In this document: positions 12,985 to 25,390 of the stretch, one piece after another | How positions within the stretch are numbered: position 1 is the stretch's first letter | How the letters are laid out: each line of letters begins with the position of its first letter | From: Punica granatum | Taxonomy: Eukaryota; Streptophyta; Magnoliopsida; Myrtales; Lythraceae | DNA length: 64,000 bases | Assembly: GCF_007655135.1 (NCBI RefSeq) | Contig: NC_045133.1 | Span: forward strand, 2,852,001-2,916,000 | Direction: 5' to 3' | Position numbers and translations under genes: made by a program | Notes under the pieces: model-generated | Seen by the model: the letters and a program-made list of their open reading frames with translations, nothing else | Databases searched by the model: none | What the model was told of the DNA's origin: nothing

Positions 12985-15830
12985 GCCCGAGGCATTGATC
13001 GACGGCTCCCGAGCTTCAGCTGCCCGTACGGTGGGCCCCACTTGTGAAGAACGGACCTTTCCAGGTTTAAAAGTTGCCTTCTGCAAGTTCCCCGTCACAG
13101 AGAGAGAGAAATGGAAACAATGGAGAGGACGAAGCTTTTCTTTTTTCTTTTTTTTTTATTATTATTATTTAAAGGTCAAAGGGAAATTGCAGACCGGAGC
13201 TCGGGAGAGATTTTCCTACCGTACGGCCAGTCCTATGAAATTAGATGTGGCCTGGAACAATCTGCGGCGTTGATCTGTACGACTTCTAGTATGGGACCGC
13301 AGTAGTTAACGGTCTCGATCTCTCCACTATATATTGGTGGGCCCAAAGTAGTCTACGCTGGAACCAGGAAGAAATGTCAGAAGTGTAAATTGGTCTACTT
13401 AACGTTTCTCCATGCACTCAATTTGCGTGGAGGCTCGAAGAAGTCAACAGAGTCAATCCGTCGTCTGGGCAGCTTGCGGACCTTCTGCACCGGGAGGACG
13501 TAAGATTTCATACCTGGGGTGTTTCCTTGATGTTGCCTTTGCCTGATGAAAAATTGGGAAGAAATTGCAATTGTGATCCTCGATCTCCTGAGAAATTTCA
13601 ATTTTCATCCTTATCTTCTATTTGCTGTCATTTCAGTCGTCCATATTAAAAAAAAAAAATTTCATCATTTGCGTTGACTGCTCTGTTAACTTTAGACGAC
13701 GGAGAGAGAGGACCGGTCGTTATGTGCCATCAGGCAAGAAGATCGATGATCGGCCTTTTTCTTATACAACCACGATCGATAATTGAATGGTCAATTAAGG
13801 ATGCGGGCTATCCGACGGTCTATATTCCATACAATTGATCATCTTGTATTTTGACAATTTACATTTAAGCAGGGTCGCGACATGAAATTCTATTATGTGC
13901 TTTATAGAGTCGATCATCTTTCTCTTTGCAAACTCGGGTAACACCGTTATGAAATTGAAGTATGATGGTCATTTATGCCCACTGTGTAATCACTCCCATT
14001 TCCTCTTTGGAGAAGTAATCAACAAGTTTTTGTAACGTTGAGGACCAATGCAATAAAACTATAAAGCAACCAAAGATAGAGAGAGGATCAAAGTATAATC
14101 TTGCATCTCAAAAGTCAAGCATTGTTCCGCTTTCTTTTTCCACCACCAACTCCTCTGTCCTTTGAGTCCCATAAATTGACTAATTACTTCAAAACACAAC
14201 ATAAGATATTAATTCCATCTTCCACAAAAACTTCTAAACATTTAGATATGGCCCTCCATCGGTTGACCTCGAACTTTTTCTGCTTTCTCCATTTCCTCTT
14301 TATTTATTTATTTATTTATTTTATTTTTGATATATTACACCATATAACCTAACGTTGACAAATATTTTTAAATCTATTCCAACGTCGATTTTTTTACTTG
14401 AAGTATTCTAACGTTGCTAATTTGATTCACCATCTACCCCCTAGGAGATAGTCGGTGAAATAAAAATAATAATGTATAAAATGATATTATGATATATATA
14501 TAGGAATATCTATCAACGCTAAATTATATAGTGTAATAAACTCTTTTATTTTATTTGCAGTCAAGTGATGCCCAAGCTAGCTTACACGTACCTTAATTAG
14601 TCCATCTCCCTAATCCACGCTTGGCTTGAATTCACTGGTCATCTGTTTTCCAAGCGGATTTGAGTTTGGTTGGAGCCTATAATAAATAAATATATATATA
14701 TATATATACACACATACACACATGTAATGAACGCGCCCATACGTGATATTATCTGCTTTGGAGAGCCGGCTGCGTGCGGAAATTAACAACGTTTTATATT
14801 TATATTAGCTGATCAGTAATTAGCCAAGTCGCGTGTGGTTGCTTCTGACCGCAATTCCAAAGTCAGCTCAACTAATTCCTTTCTTCTTATATGAAAAACT
14901 TCACTAATAAATAAATTCTAATTGCCTCTTTTCTACCGAAAAAAGAAATCTATTTATATATTATATAATTTAGACTACTCTCACGAGAGATTTCCATTTG
15001 ATTGATGAAGAGCTTCCGTTTTTAACTCTCAACTTTTGGACGATCAACCATTCGCATCCTCTGTCGATAATATATGCCTAGATTTTTTCACATTTTCATA
15101 ATTAATTTTTTAAAAATTTTCACGATGTATTTATATGTTAGATTTTTTTCGAGAATATTATTTTTTTCAAGTTTCTTTATTATTATAAAATTCATAAATA
15201 CAATAATATCAATATAAAATAAAAATCGCAGAATAGTCCGCGCGGGGTACGGATTAAATGACTAGTTCTATTCTAAATTGAAGGAATGATGAGGGCAAAT
15301 GCCGGCTAAAATGACTTCTTAATAATCTCTTTGAATATTACGACTATCGTAATTAATGTTGCTAAATTAATATTGTCGTAGTCATTTGATTAACGATAAA
15401 ATCGGGTAGCTCTCTATTGGCCAACTTCAAAGCATATCTATACTTGTCTACGTACATAATCAATAGAAAAAAGTAATTGATCTGAACAGAAGTTGTAAAG
15501 CTTTTTCTTCTTTCGATTATAAGGATAGTACGTGAACCTAATATAAGAAAATAAAAATCTAAATGAAAAGACACAAATAATCTTATTGACGAAAATCAAA
15601 GCCAAACTTATCCCAAAAAAAAAATTAAGCCGGAAACTCTTAATTTGTATACGAGAGTGTGTATCACTGTGTTATGCTCCATTTCTTTAGACTGTATAAC
15701 GCTTTAATCACTAGCTAGACACCAGTCCTCCAAATTAAATATTACGATTATGAAAGTTAATGGATACAAAACACATCATTATATTTATCAATTGATTATA
15801 AATTAGGGACAAATCTAGAAGATTGCTTAT

Positions 15831-15991
15831 AAATTAGGGACGGATCTAGAAATTTTTTCCGGAGAAAAGTTCAAAGTGTATTGTAAAGTCAAGGGATGAA
15901 ATTGGACTCTTTCATATTAAAAATGATAAACTCGACAATATAATTTTTCCCCAGTCTAAGAGGCATGCACCTCTTTAAATTCGTCCCTGAT
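15831..15991. mobile_element. possible MITE-like remnant with short inverted ends
   Basis: The left end reads TTAGGGACGGATCTAGAA and the right end reads TTAAATTCGTCCCTGATT, so the ends match as short imperfect terminal inverted repeats around AGGGACGGAT/AATTCGTCCCT. The interior is about 160 bp, AT-rich and non-coding. Part of the left end (TATAAATTAGGGAC) is also repeated just upstream at 15798-15811. No clear target-site duplication was found. Confidence 0.4.
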
Positions 15992-16386
15992 TATAATGGA
16001 TTATTTGCCTAACAGAAAGCCCGGTGGATACTTTGAGTCTTCAAATCTATTTGAATTATGATCGACTAGCTAGATGGTTTTCACATTGAATTGCTTTAAT
16101 TTTGGCGAGAAATTTCACAGCTTTTTTTTTTCTTTTGCTAGATATATAAAAATTTCTACAACTTTATATGTGTAGATTTAGACCTACGAGTCTTTAATTA
16201 AAGACAAAGAAAGTACACTTATAGCTAGAATTTGATCGAAGCCTTTCCATAGAAAATATCAATGCATTCGATAATTTTAGCCATCTCCTCGGGATGAACT
16301 GCAAAGTATGTAATAATCTATCTAATAATAGTAAATCTTATAAAGTTTTGAGCGCATATAAAGAGAGCTAAGAAGAATGACCGACC

Positions 16387-16389
<3 letters not shown>

Positions 16390-16428
<39 letters not shown>
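16390..16428. repeat. (GA)n microsatellite
   Basis: Uninterrupted GA tract of about 38 bp in intergenic DNA. The open frames that cross it are low-complexity artefacts. Confidence 0.9.
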
Positions 16429-16432
<4 letters not shown>

Positions 16433-16606
16433 TTTTACAAGATGCAGAGGAACCGGTGAAGCTGCGAAACGCATCAAAGCTGGCAGCAGTTCCCACTCTC
16501 CTCCTTCCGACATAGCCGATCACGGACTGCAAATGTCGATGCCACCCCACCATCTCTGAAAATCAAGGACCGAGACTAAAGTGGGCAGCTAATCTATATT
16601 CTTCTT

Positions 16607-16616
<10 letters not shown>

Positions 16617-16636
<20 letters not shown>
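16617..16636. repeat. G homopolymer preceded by a T run
   Basis: Twenty consecutive G after a T-rich stretch. Such a run could form a quadruplex or could be an assembly-sensitive site. Confidence 0.85.
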
Positions 16637-16638
<2 letters not shown>

Positions 16639-18008
16639 GTAATTAGCTATCTATATTCTTCAAAAAACAATCCATGCCCAGCTAAATTTCTGAAGCTTTT
16701 TCTCCGCTCGCGAAGAGGGCGAAGTCGGGGGGGACACAGAACGAGGAGCAGTAGCAAAGGGTAGACGACGAGCAGAAAAGGGTTATCTTCTTAGCTCTTA
16801 CTCTTGCACATTTTTTTATTTTGTGGATTTACTTTATTATATTATATCTTATTATATTTTTTTTGAATGAAAAATAAACTTTACCCTTATTACTCTTTGT
16901 CTTATTAGGCATGAATTAAAAAAGATTTTATTTGTTAAATGATTTATATTATTATGCCTTATATTATTATTATTATTATTATATCTTATTCAAGTTTAAT
17001 AAATAAAAAAATAAAAAAGTAATATTCTCGTAAAAATCTTTCCATTGTGTTGTTTATTGGGACGTAATCAATACTTTTTACATTTATTACTTTCTGATCT
17101 TAAAAGAAAATTTATTTTTACATCTAATATTTTTTTTTGGATTATTGGATTCAGACTAATTAATAACACAATAAACAAAACGAAATTCAACACAAAATGA
17201 ATAATTAGAACATGTGTTTTTTCAGTAGAGCACTATTACTGAATTAATCACAAAATGTAAGTTTGAGGAAGTATAAAAGATTATAAGTAGCAATGTATAA
17301 TTTAAGGGGCCAAGTATGCAATTAAATATATATATATATATATATATAAATGGCTTAGTCCGCATAAAGCATTATGTTGTCTATTATATATAGGCCATAT
17401 TTCATGAAATGCTAAAGCAACCGTTGGCCATTTGGGTCTCTTTGGAGTAAGCTCTTCATGTTAAATTGTACATAATATATTGTATTAAACAATGTAATCT
17501 TAATATAATAAGATGCCATTCACCCAAAAAATATAATAATATGCAAATATGCGAGTACCATAACATGTATAAATAGTAACACTGCCCGTGCATGTACGGG
17601 ACCAACAATAGTAAAAAGTAAAGTAGAATAGTTATAAATAGCTTATTGATAATTAATAACTGACGTTAAGGTTAATATACTTGCTGAATTTTGCATACAT
17701 CTTTTTTCCATTTGACATACACATAAATTTTAAAATTCACTGAAAGAATTGATTAAAAATATATAAATCATTTACGACTTTTAATTTTAACACCTGTTAC
17801 TAATGTTAAGCCAAGGTTGACTTTTATGGGTCAGCCAAAGTTTTGGCTCTTTTCTTTTTCTTTTTCAAAAAAATTTAAATTTCTGTCAATGTGTATATAT
17901 ATAATCTCTTCGCAAGAAGATTCTGGTCCATCGCTCGCGGTTCAACGAAAACTTTTACATATATAATATAATCTATGTTTTATAGTTTCCAGGCCTTGGA
18001 TATTAATT

Positions 18009-18042
18009 AGTGAATGTGATTTCAGTTGAAATCACATTCACT
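18009..18042. repeat. 34-bp perfect palindrome
   Basis: Two 16-bp arms, AGTGAATGTGATTTCA and its exact reverse complement, are separated by the two bases GT. It lies 55 bp upstream of an unexplained GC-rich open segment. Confidence 0.9.
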
Positions 18043-18097
18043 TAAAAACTAATAAACACAGAGTCAGCTAATATGATTTTCTTGTGTTTTAACTCAG

Positions 18098-18435
18098 GAA
18101 AGTGTGGTGTCCCGTGCAGGATCCAGAGACCTTTTCATCATAGTTGGTGTCATGTTCACGGTTGCATTTGCTGCATTTTTTGCACCCCCCAGCCCCCGAG
18201 CGGGGGCTCCATGGATAGCTCCGGAAATGGGACAGAAATGAGCTTCCACAGGTCTATTTTGGAATCTGAGAAGGATTTGCGAGCCCATGTGGCCTTTTGT
18301 GAGGCGTCATGTATAGCGGGTGGAGCCACCGGCTATTCAGGAGGTATATCCCGATGTTACGGGTTCCTTTTTCTTGCTATGGTTGCACGTACTCGTCTTT
18401 CATGTCATGTCAACAATCGCCTGGCCAATTTGTAG
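18098..18435 (+). other. unexplained GC-rich coding-like island (gene fragment or transferred organelle DNA)
   Basis: After a plausible acceptor (TTTTAACTCAG, ending 18097) a 47-codon frame runs to a TGA at 18239-18241. It contains a hydrophobic helix (FIIVGVMFTVAFAAFFA) then a Pro-rich turn (PPSPRAGAPW). A second frame stays open to 18435. The island is much richer in GC than its flanks. I do not recognise the protein. It could be one exon of a lost gene, a captured fragment inside a transposon, or nuclear DNA of mitochondrial origin. Confidence 0.3.
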
Positions 18436-19553
18436 TAAATCTTGATATATGTGAGTTTCAACCTTCGTGCAGTGATATTCTTCTTTTTTTTTTCTTTTTT
18501 GCAAAATGAAAGTTCCTAATCCCTTACATATCACGGAAAGAAAGGTTTGCAATGAAAGTTGAAAAGATGTAGGCGCGTTTATTTTGAGAAATTTTTGAGA
18601 AATTTTTATAAAAAGATAGAATTTTTCTAATTTTCCAAATTCAAAGCAATTTAGAGAAGTACTTTTAAGGAGGGATTATAAGGTGAATTTACCTTGCCGC
18701 ATGGAATCCATAAATCAAGCTTTTCAAAAGTAAAACTAATCGCCCTTTTAAAGAGTCTTTTATCTTTTGTAGAATAGATTATTTATGACCAATCTTAGAT
18801 TATTGACAAGAGTTGATAACACTACCCCTTTACATATACCATGCAAAATGTGTGATACCACGCAAAGTCAGTGACTTCTCAGAGCTTACATAGGTGAGGG
18901 TGACTGTTGTGACTGGGAGCACTTGCGCTAGCAAAATGTTTTTACTTACAATAATTATCTATTCTATAAATTTCTCTGAGTAAAAATAATTTAGAGTTTA
19001 TTTTTATGACAAATTACAATATCAGGGGTAGAAAAAATTCACGATTTCTACGAAATCTTCACAAAAATATATTTTGAGTGATCCGTTATCCTTGAAAAAT
19101 ATCTTTGTAAATCTTTCACAATATTGAAAGTATTTAATACATAATAAATGCATAAAATCTGCTATTCTAACCCTAATTAATATAACCCTATTAAATGTAA
19201 AATGTAGCTTGTTTTACTATCTATAGATAGATGCAATCGAATGTAGCTTGTTAAAATTTACCAAAAGAATTAATTTTTCAAATCTACATCATCATATCAT
19301 GAGCTTATTGGTAGGCAACTAATCCTCAAAAACTAAATGGGGGCTAATTTATATTAATAAGTTTCCTAAGAGAAATTATTAAATTTCGTTAACAGAGAAT
19401 CATGAATTAATGATTTGATACACTGCCACTTTTTTCTCTATGGACGTTCAGTATAAATAAGAAACCGAAGTGCAAAAGAAAATAAGAACCTTAAACGTGC
19501 AAAAATTAAAAAGCTTCGATATTTTTTCAGAGAAAGAGAGTTTGATAATCAAT

Positions 19554-19947
19554 ATGGCCAACAAGCTTTTGCCTGCCGTCTTCCTTCTCCTCGTCCTCTT
19601 CACATTTTCAGGTTGTAATTTATCTTGATTCCTTCTTTATGTCATGCATGCAGTGATCGTTGGCAAAAATATGTTACTAATATCATTATAAAATATATAT
19701 TTCATATATCATTATATATTTGCAAAATTACACATGCATGCATGGACATGACCCACGGGGTTTATTATCTATATATATAAACAATCGAAACAAGAGAGAC
19801 TTTTAGCTTGATTTTTATCAGAGAGATTATTTTAGTTTGTCATTATGTACGAGTAATGTTTTGAATTGATTTGCTTGTATGTATATGTGTGATTTACTAG
19901 GGAGCAACCCCGGTGTGAATGCGAATACATGCTCCAGCCAATCGTGA
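19554..19947 (+). pseudogene. defensin-like relic A: start and signal peptide intact, mature domain truncated
   Basis: Exon 1 (19554-19611) encodes a clean signal peptide, MANKLLPAVFLLLVLFTFS, with a GT donor. A TATA box (TATAAATA, 19452-19459) lies about 100 bp upstream. Exon 2 begins at 19901 and reads GSNPGVNANTC, matching relic B, but hits a TGA at 19945-19947 after the first cysteine. Just past the stop (about 19951) the sequence switches to a block that is also found upstream of relic C. A recombination or deletion junction has therefore replaced the cysteine-rich domain. The product would be a 34-residue peptide with one cysteine after the signal, so it is very likely non-functional. 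Confidence 0.75.
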
Positions 19948-19950
19948 ATG

Positions 19951-20280
19951 TTTTGGAAATCTTATATGAATTTTTAATTATATTTTTTTGATATTATATA
20001 TCCCTTGTATCATATGGACTCATATTTTCATACTCTTATATACCAGTCTTATAATAATTGTTTAAGTTTTCTAAAAAATATTTCTCTTCTTAAAAATAAA
20101 AATATTTCAATTATTAGTTTCAAATTTTAAACAATAATCTTTATACTAAAAATATATTTTAATAAAGGGTAATTTACCTCTTTATTTAAGTATATGCATT
20201 ACAACAATATTCCTTCAACAAAATCTTTAATTCCAATCCTAAATAAAAAAAAATTCGCTCTTGTGTCTAATTTATTATTT
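19951..20280. repeat. repeat block X, copy 1 (shared with 26411-26740)
   Basis: About 330 bp beginning TTTTGGAAATCTTATATGAA and ending near TCTAATTTATTATTT, nearly identical in order to 26411-26740. Here it abuts the broken exon 2 of DEFL relic A. At copy 2 it runs directly into the 5' flank of DEFL relic C. It marks the edge of the duplicated unit. Confidence 0.8.
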
Positions 20281-20355
20281 AATTTTTATACTTTCTTATT
20301 TACATAATCAATTAATCCGATTCATTTATTGCTTCATGAAAGTTATTTCATGTGT

Positions 20356-20700
20356 AAACTGCTATTTTAACCCTAATTAATATAACCCTATTAAATGTAA
20401 AATGTAGCTTGTTTTAGTATTGTAGATTGATTTACTTCATTAATTAATTAATCCGATTCATATATTACTTCATGAAAGTTATTTTATGCGTAAACTGCTA
20501 TTCTAACCCTAATTAATATAACCCTATTAAATGTAAAATGTAGCTTGTTTTACTATCTATAGATAGATGCAATCGAATGTAGCTTGTTAAAATTTACCAA
20601 AAGAATTAATTTTTCAAATCTACATCATCATATCATGAGCTTATTGGTAGGCAACTAATCCTCAAAATTAAATGGGGGGCTAATTGATATTAATAAGTTT
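20356..20700. repeat. duplicated DEFL 5' flank with an internal tandem copy
   Basis: The DEFL upstream sequence starting CTGCTATTCTAACCCTAATT appears at about 19159 (A), 20495 (B) and 26741 (C). A shorter extra copy of its first 65 bp sits at 20356-20420. This gives a local tandem duplication of about 140 bp in front of relic B. Confidence 0.75.
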
Positions 20701-20892
20701 CCTAAGAGTAATTATTAAATTGCGTGAACAGATAATCATAAATTAATGATTTGATACACTGCCATTTTTTTTTCCTTCATGGACGTTCAGTATAAATAAG
20801 AAATCGAAGTGCAAAAGATAGTAAGAACCTTAAACGTGTAGAAATTAAAAACTTCGATATTTATTCAGAGAAAGGGAGTTGGATCATCTATA

Positions 20893-21372
20893 AAGCTTTT
20901 CCCAGCGGTCTTAATTCTCATCATCCTCTTCACATTTTCAGGCTGCAATTTATGTTAATTCCTTCTTTATGCCATGCGTGCAGTGATCGTTGGCAAAAAT
21001 ATATTACTAATATCATTATAAATATGTATTACATATATCATTATATATTAGCAAAATTACACATGAACTATTGAACCAAGACCGATTTTTAGCTCGATTT
21101 TCATCATAGAGATTCTGCATGTACAATCAATAATCTAGTTTGTCGATCTGTATGAGTAATGTTTGGAATTGATTTGTTTATGTATACATGTTTCACTAGG
21201 GAGCGACCTTGGTGTGGATGCGAATACGTGCAGCGGGCAATTGGGACTGTGCAGTGGGAACTGCCAGAATCAGTGTTGTAACTCCAGGTGCGCCAACAGT
21301 CACCCCAATGGCCGAGGCCTTTGCATCCAAATTGGCGCAGTTCATTTCTGCACTTGCACGTTTCCGTGCTAG
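20893..21372 (+). pseudogene. defensin-like relic B: mature 10-cysteine domain intact, start codon and splice donor lost
   Basis: The exon 1 remnant (20893-20941) still reads KLFPAVLILIILFTFS, but a short deletion removed the ATG and the next two codons found in the related copies, and no in-frame ATG remains before an upstream stop. The donor GT is now GC (GGCTGCAA against GGTTGTAA in A and C). Exon 2 (21200-21372) is undamaged and encodes ten cysteines spaced C-x6-C-x3-C-x3-CC-x3-C-x10-C-x8-C-x-C-x3-C, ending CTCTFPC. It includes a gamma-core-like RGLC. This CxxxC/CxC pattern is typical of plant CS-alpha-beta defensin-like peptides. Translation could occur only through an unseen alternative first exon. 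Confidence 0.75.
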
Positions 21373-21574
21373 CTAGATATATGAACATGCTTAGGATTTC
21401 TCTAAATTCTTAAGCGCGTTGTGTGTATCATCAATTGATGATAACAATAATAACAGCGTGTTGAATCTACATATTGTCTAGGGTTTCCATAAATTCGAAT
21501 CCATATTATATCTTCGAAAGACGATAATAACCAATATACACCCACCCCCACCCCCACCTCCCCCGCACCCCCCC

Positions 21575-21575
<1 letters not shown>

Positions 21576-21668
<93 letters not shown>
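21576..21668. repeat. C homopolymer of about 51 bases followed by (CA)n
   Basis: A C-rich lead-in at 21540-21575, then an unbroken C run to about 21626, then about 21 CA units. The long open frames on both strands here are pure repeat. The exact length is likely unreliable in an assembly. Confidence 0.9.
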
Positions 21669-21673
<5 letters not shown>

Positions 21674-22555
21674 AAAGAAAGAAAAAAAAGAGAATGATAA
21701 CTTTATTGGATCCATATCATGTATGGCATATATACATGACTATTTTCCGTTTGATGTGAATTATCGATATAAAACGTGATAAAAAAAAATGATCGACAAG
21801 ATCACCTAAATTCAATACTCTCTCGTCTATTCATGCCTCAATTTGATTATGACAATTGAACTATCTATCTTAATTCATTACCTGAGTATAAAGAAAGAAA
21901 TGCATCATATGGATATGATCATGAAGTATTGTATATGGGCCGAAATGCATCATATGATATAATTATAGATATGATCATGAATTATAAACGCGGGTCATTG
22001 GCTGCATAAAATCGGGAAACTCATAGAAGAACAAATCGAGAAAACAATAAGAGGAAGCTGGATGGATATTATTGAGAAAAAATGTTTAATTTGTTTTAAT
22101 TTTTTAACGTGCCCCAATCCAATTATTCCTGACTTATCTGGGAAGATTATCGAAATTAATGTCTAGTCCAATAAGAAAATATTTGATTTTTACTTTAGGG
22201 AGTGCCTTTTTCTCTTTCCAATTGTTATTTGAATGCCTAATGGCACCGACTAAACCATATTCAAGCATGGTTGGTCTATTAAGAGATAAAATTTTGGGTG
22301 AAAATATAAAAAAATTTCAATTATAAATTTTCTTAATTTACCATACTCGGATCCGCAATCTTATTGAAAGGGAATAGGTTCAAACTATTTGAACCCATGA
22401 TGTTGATATGTAAATTTTGTAACAAGAAAATGATGACGTTTGTCTATCAGGAGTAACTAAAGGTACGAATAACATGTAAAATTAGTAATTATCATAATTG
22501 TCACATAAAAATTAATAGATCTCACTAACGTGGGTTGGTTCAAGCGATTCGGCGT

Positions 22556-22880
22556 TTATTCCTCTGACGACCTTAGATTCATGACAATGCTAGTCATATA
22601 ACTCCAAACAGCCATCTCCGCCACAATTGAGGTCCTTGGCAATAAGAACTGGCTAACTTCGGGATCGGCATGCCACAAGGGGAGGTCCTTGGAGAAAAGA
22701 ATATTGTTGGCTAACTTCGGGTTTGACGCGCACCATAACGCTGATGGCCGGTGGTGGTCAAGTGGCAAAAAGATGGGAGGGCATGGAGTTTCTCAAACCG
22801 TAGCTTTAAGACATGCTCTCCAATGACCAGTTTTCTGTTGTCAAAAAGGTCTTAAAATTGTAGAACTAACCTAGAACTTT
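22556..22880. mobile_element. dispersed repeat, copy 1 (matches 27643-27990)
   Basis: About 300 bp shares order and sequence with 27643-27990, for example GCTAGTCATATAACTCCAA and CATGCCACAAGGGGAGGTCC. Neither copy has a convincing protein. The two lie about 5 kb apart on either side of the retrotransposon-like segment. Likely a non-autonomous element, class not determined. Confidence 0.6.
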
Positions 22881-23029
22881 TTCCGAAATTTTATAATCAG
22901 ACTTTCTCCCAGAAAAATTAGAAGATTTGAGCACTGGTGGTCAGAGCAAACTATATTTCATTACCTTTTAATGGATGGATGCCTCAAGCAACCTATCAAA
23001 TTAGAAGTTAATAAATTGTGATAGTACTG

Positions 23030-25390
23030 AGTAATATAAACAAAGATTCCATAAACACCTCACACGGACCGGTTTAACCACGTACAGTCGATTTAAAATC
23101 GGATCTAATTTCGACAGGGTCAAGAATTAAAGCTCTTATTGAACGAGGCATCAACGGTTGGCTCAACGGCTCGAAACCCGCAAACAAAAACATTCGGAAA
23201 ATTCACTCAATTTTAACCAACCACACAGGGGTAGTAATTGGAACAGTTCACTTGGCCAATTAATCCATTTGACTTCCCTAATAAGTTGTGCGAATCGGCT
23301 AAGAACTCGTAATCGTGTCGACGAGTCATGAACCGGTAGTCTTGCCCTTTTTAAAACTCATAATTTTCAACAAAATACCGAGACACGTAGTATGCGTAGC
23401 ATGGATATCTAGAGAGTACTCGAGTGTTTTGACTCGAGTCTAGGCCCAATTTGAGGCGGCTCAGATTGGAATGCACTAGTTCTTCCTAGACCATTTTTTG
23501 GCAAAACAACCGGTCCTTCGGCTCCTTTAGGGTTCATGCGACCTTGGCCGGTCTAAGGGATCGATTGACAACGGCTACCGATCTCGATGGTCCATACCAT
23601 GTAGTCTCGACCTTTCATACACATAAACACATTTTTTTTGCTCAAGGGCACAATGTTCAGTTCATGATTTGCCAAAAACCCTAGGGTTATGATGATCAAA
23701 ACACTTCAAGCCACGAGTAAAGATGGGCAGTCCGTGTAGGCGCAGGTCTCATTTGCATAAGCCTCTTAACTCGGCCGGGGTGTTTCTGTCATCATAGCAT
23801 AGATTCGGGCGCTTAGGAAGGTGGACCAGAGACGTGAGCAATGACGACCCGTGCAAGGTTATCTTGCCCTTCATATGGTATGAGCAGAGACCTTGACACT
23901 CTCGTAGTTTTTCACGTTCCCACTTCCCTAAGTTTATGCTTAGATCGCACTTATCCATCACAAAACACAAACCGGACTAATCACACACTTGACACGATAA
24001 ACACAGGGAAATTGGCAAGACAAAACCCTAGGTTTTTGGTTTTCGGAAAAATACACTTCTGTCATAATCTGCTAATATTTCAATGTCACAAAATAGAAGA
24101 ATTTAAAATAAACCCACACACTCAGGGTTTGACGACAGATATCATGTCTGTCAAGTTCTTTCTTAAACGACGCCAAATGCTACATGCCCTTCCGAGATGG
24201 TCCATGGCCAATTATCGCACATGTTACCTCCGTTTTCATCTATTTAGGATAGAAACATGTGTGCAAATCAACCCCGAGTCATAATCTGATAATCACATAA
24301 ACATGACAATAATTAACACCACTTGTATGTTTTATCTATTTTTGTCTGTTTTGTGTCGGTTCAAGCCTGAACCCATATGATACAGTTCACACGGGATCCA
24401 ACGCCCCAACCATCGATGACGGGATCCAACGTCCCCACACACACTGAGCGCAGCATGGACTCTAGCCTCAAGTTTCCGTCTTAACCCTAGTAGTATCCAA
24501 GTGAAGGATGACTCGGGTTTGGATGCGTGAAATGAGGTTAGATAATCATTTGGGAACTCGATCGGTCCCACGGCTATTTGGATGACCATTCGGTTCTCTT
24601 GGGATCCATTGGTTCGGTTAAACCCGACCTCCGGCTTTCACAAATCCACATTGCATTAATTTTAGTTTCGATCTTCTCAAACCTCACGGTGAACAGGAGT
24701 GGAATATTGGCTGACCGCAAACTGACTAGAATCTCACCATTGTATTTGTATTTATTATTAAGAGCACATTGTGAGGTACTTATTTGTATATTCATTTATG
24801 TAACGATCTCGGTCGGCAATCGCGAGGTCCGTAAGTCGGAATTTGTCCAATCGGCTTACGGGTCCCCGAGATGAGTGAGACCACGTGGTTCATGGGTCGG
24901 GTCCACGCGATGAAGTGGCCATTATGGTCCGGTTAGTTGAGACGTGAGGACGATGGACCGATCCCCTGAGCCGAGGATACACTCCTCTTTCGGCCTCTTA
25001 GTCCGATTCGATTGCTTTGACGAATTTACGGTGTCAAACCAGGTAAGACGAGTGCCACCTAATCATGCGGTAAATAAATTAAAAACGACAAACTTTAGAC
25101 AAATTAGAGTACTGATAGAACGTGCGGAATATAGGCCCGCACGTAACAGAACCCCCGAACTTAGAACCCTTGGCTCCGCAGACACCATGTGCCTTAGTAA
25201 CTAGGTGTATCCATTACCCCATAGACGGGTAACTCACAGACCCTCGACCTTCGGATTATAAACATGTAGTAGCGACTCCTTCTCATGCTTGTTCGTCACG
25301 CATCCCCCGAGAAGGTGGGCATTCCCAAGCCGTGCGATCAGCGGGGATGCATGCGGGCCCCAACTAGACGAAATTCGGATCTAGACATTA
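23030..25390. mobile_element. retrotransposon-like remnant, non-coding
   Basis: A 2.3-kb segment with higher GC than its surroundings and many short out-of-frame open stretches but no gag or pol motif. The block at 25130-25370 (around TTGGCTCCGCAGACACCATG and CATCCCCCGAGAAGGTGGGC) looks like part of a plant LTR retroelement. The edges are uncertain and no paired LTR was found by eye. Confidence 0.4.

Larger units (their letters stand above)
12985..18097. other. 5-kb AT-rich intergenic region with simple repeats
   Basis: No convincing exon found. It includes a poly-T/(ATT)n tract near 13141-13170, a (TTTA)n run near 14300-14323, an (AT)n/(AC)n tract near 14689-14720, a MITE-like fragment near 15831-15991, a (GA)n tract and G run near 16.4-16.6 kb, and a further (AT)n tract near 17325-17348. 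Confidence 0.6.

Noticed and set aside
12754..13098. Longer kinase N-terminus starting near 13098
   Set aside because: The codon there is GTG; the first ATG in frame is at 12984 and gives a normal N-terminus.
21402..21715. Several Gly- or Cys/Val-rich open frames
   Set aside because: They are translations of the C homopolymer and (CA)n repeat and have no coding meaning.
23030..25390. Intact retrotransposon with gag/pol
   Set aside because: No reverse transcriptase, integrase or protease motif could be read in any frame; only LTR-like composition remains.
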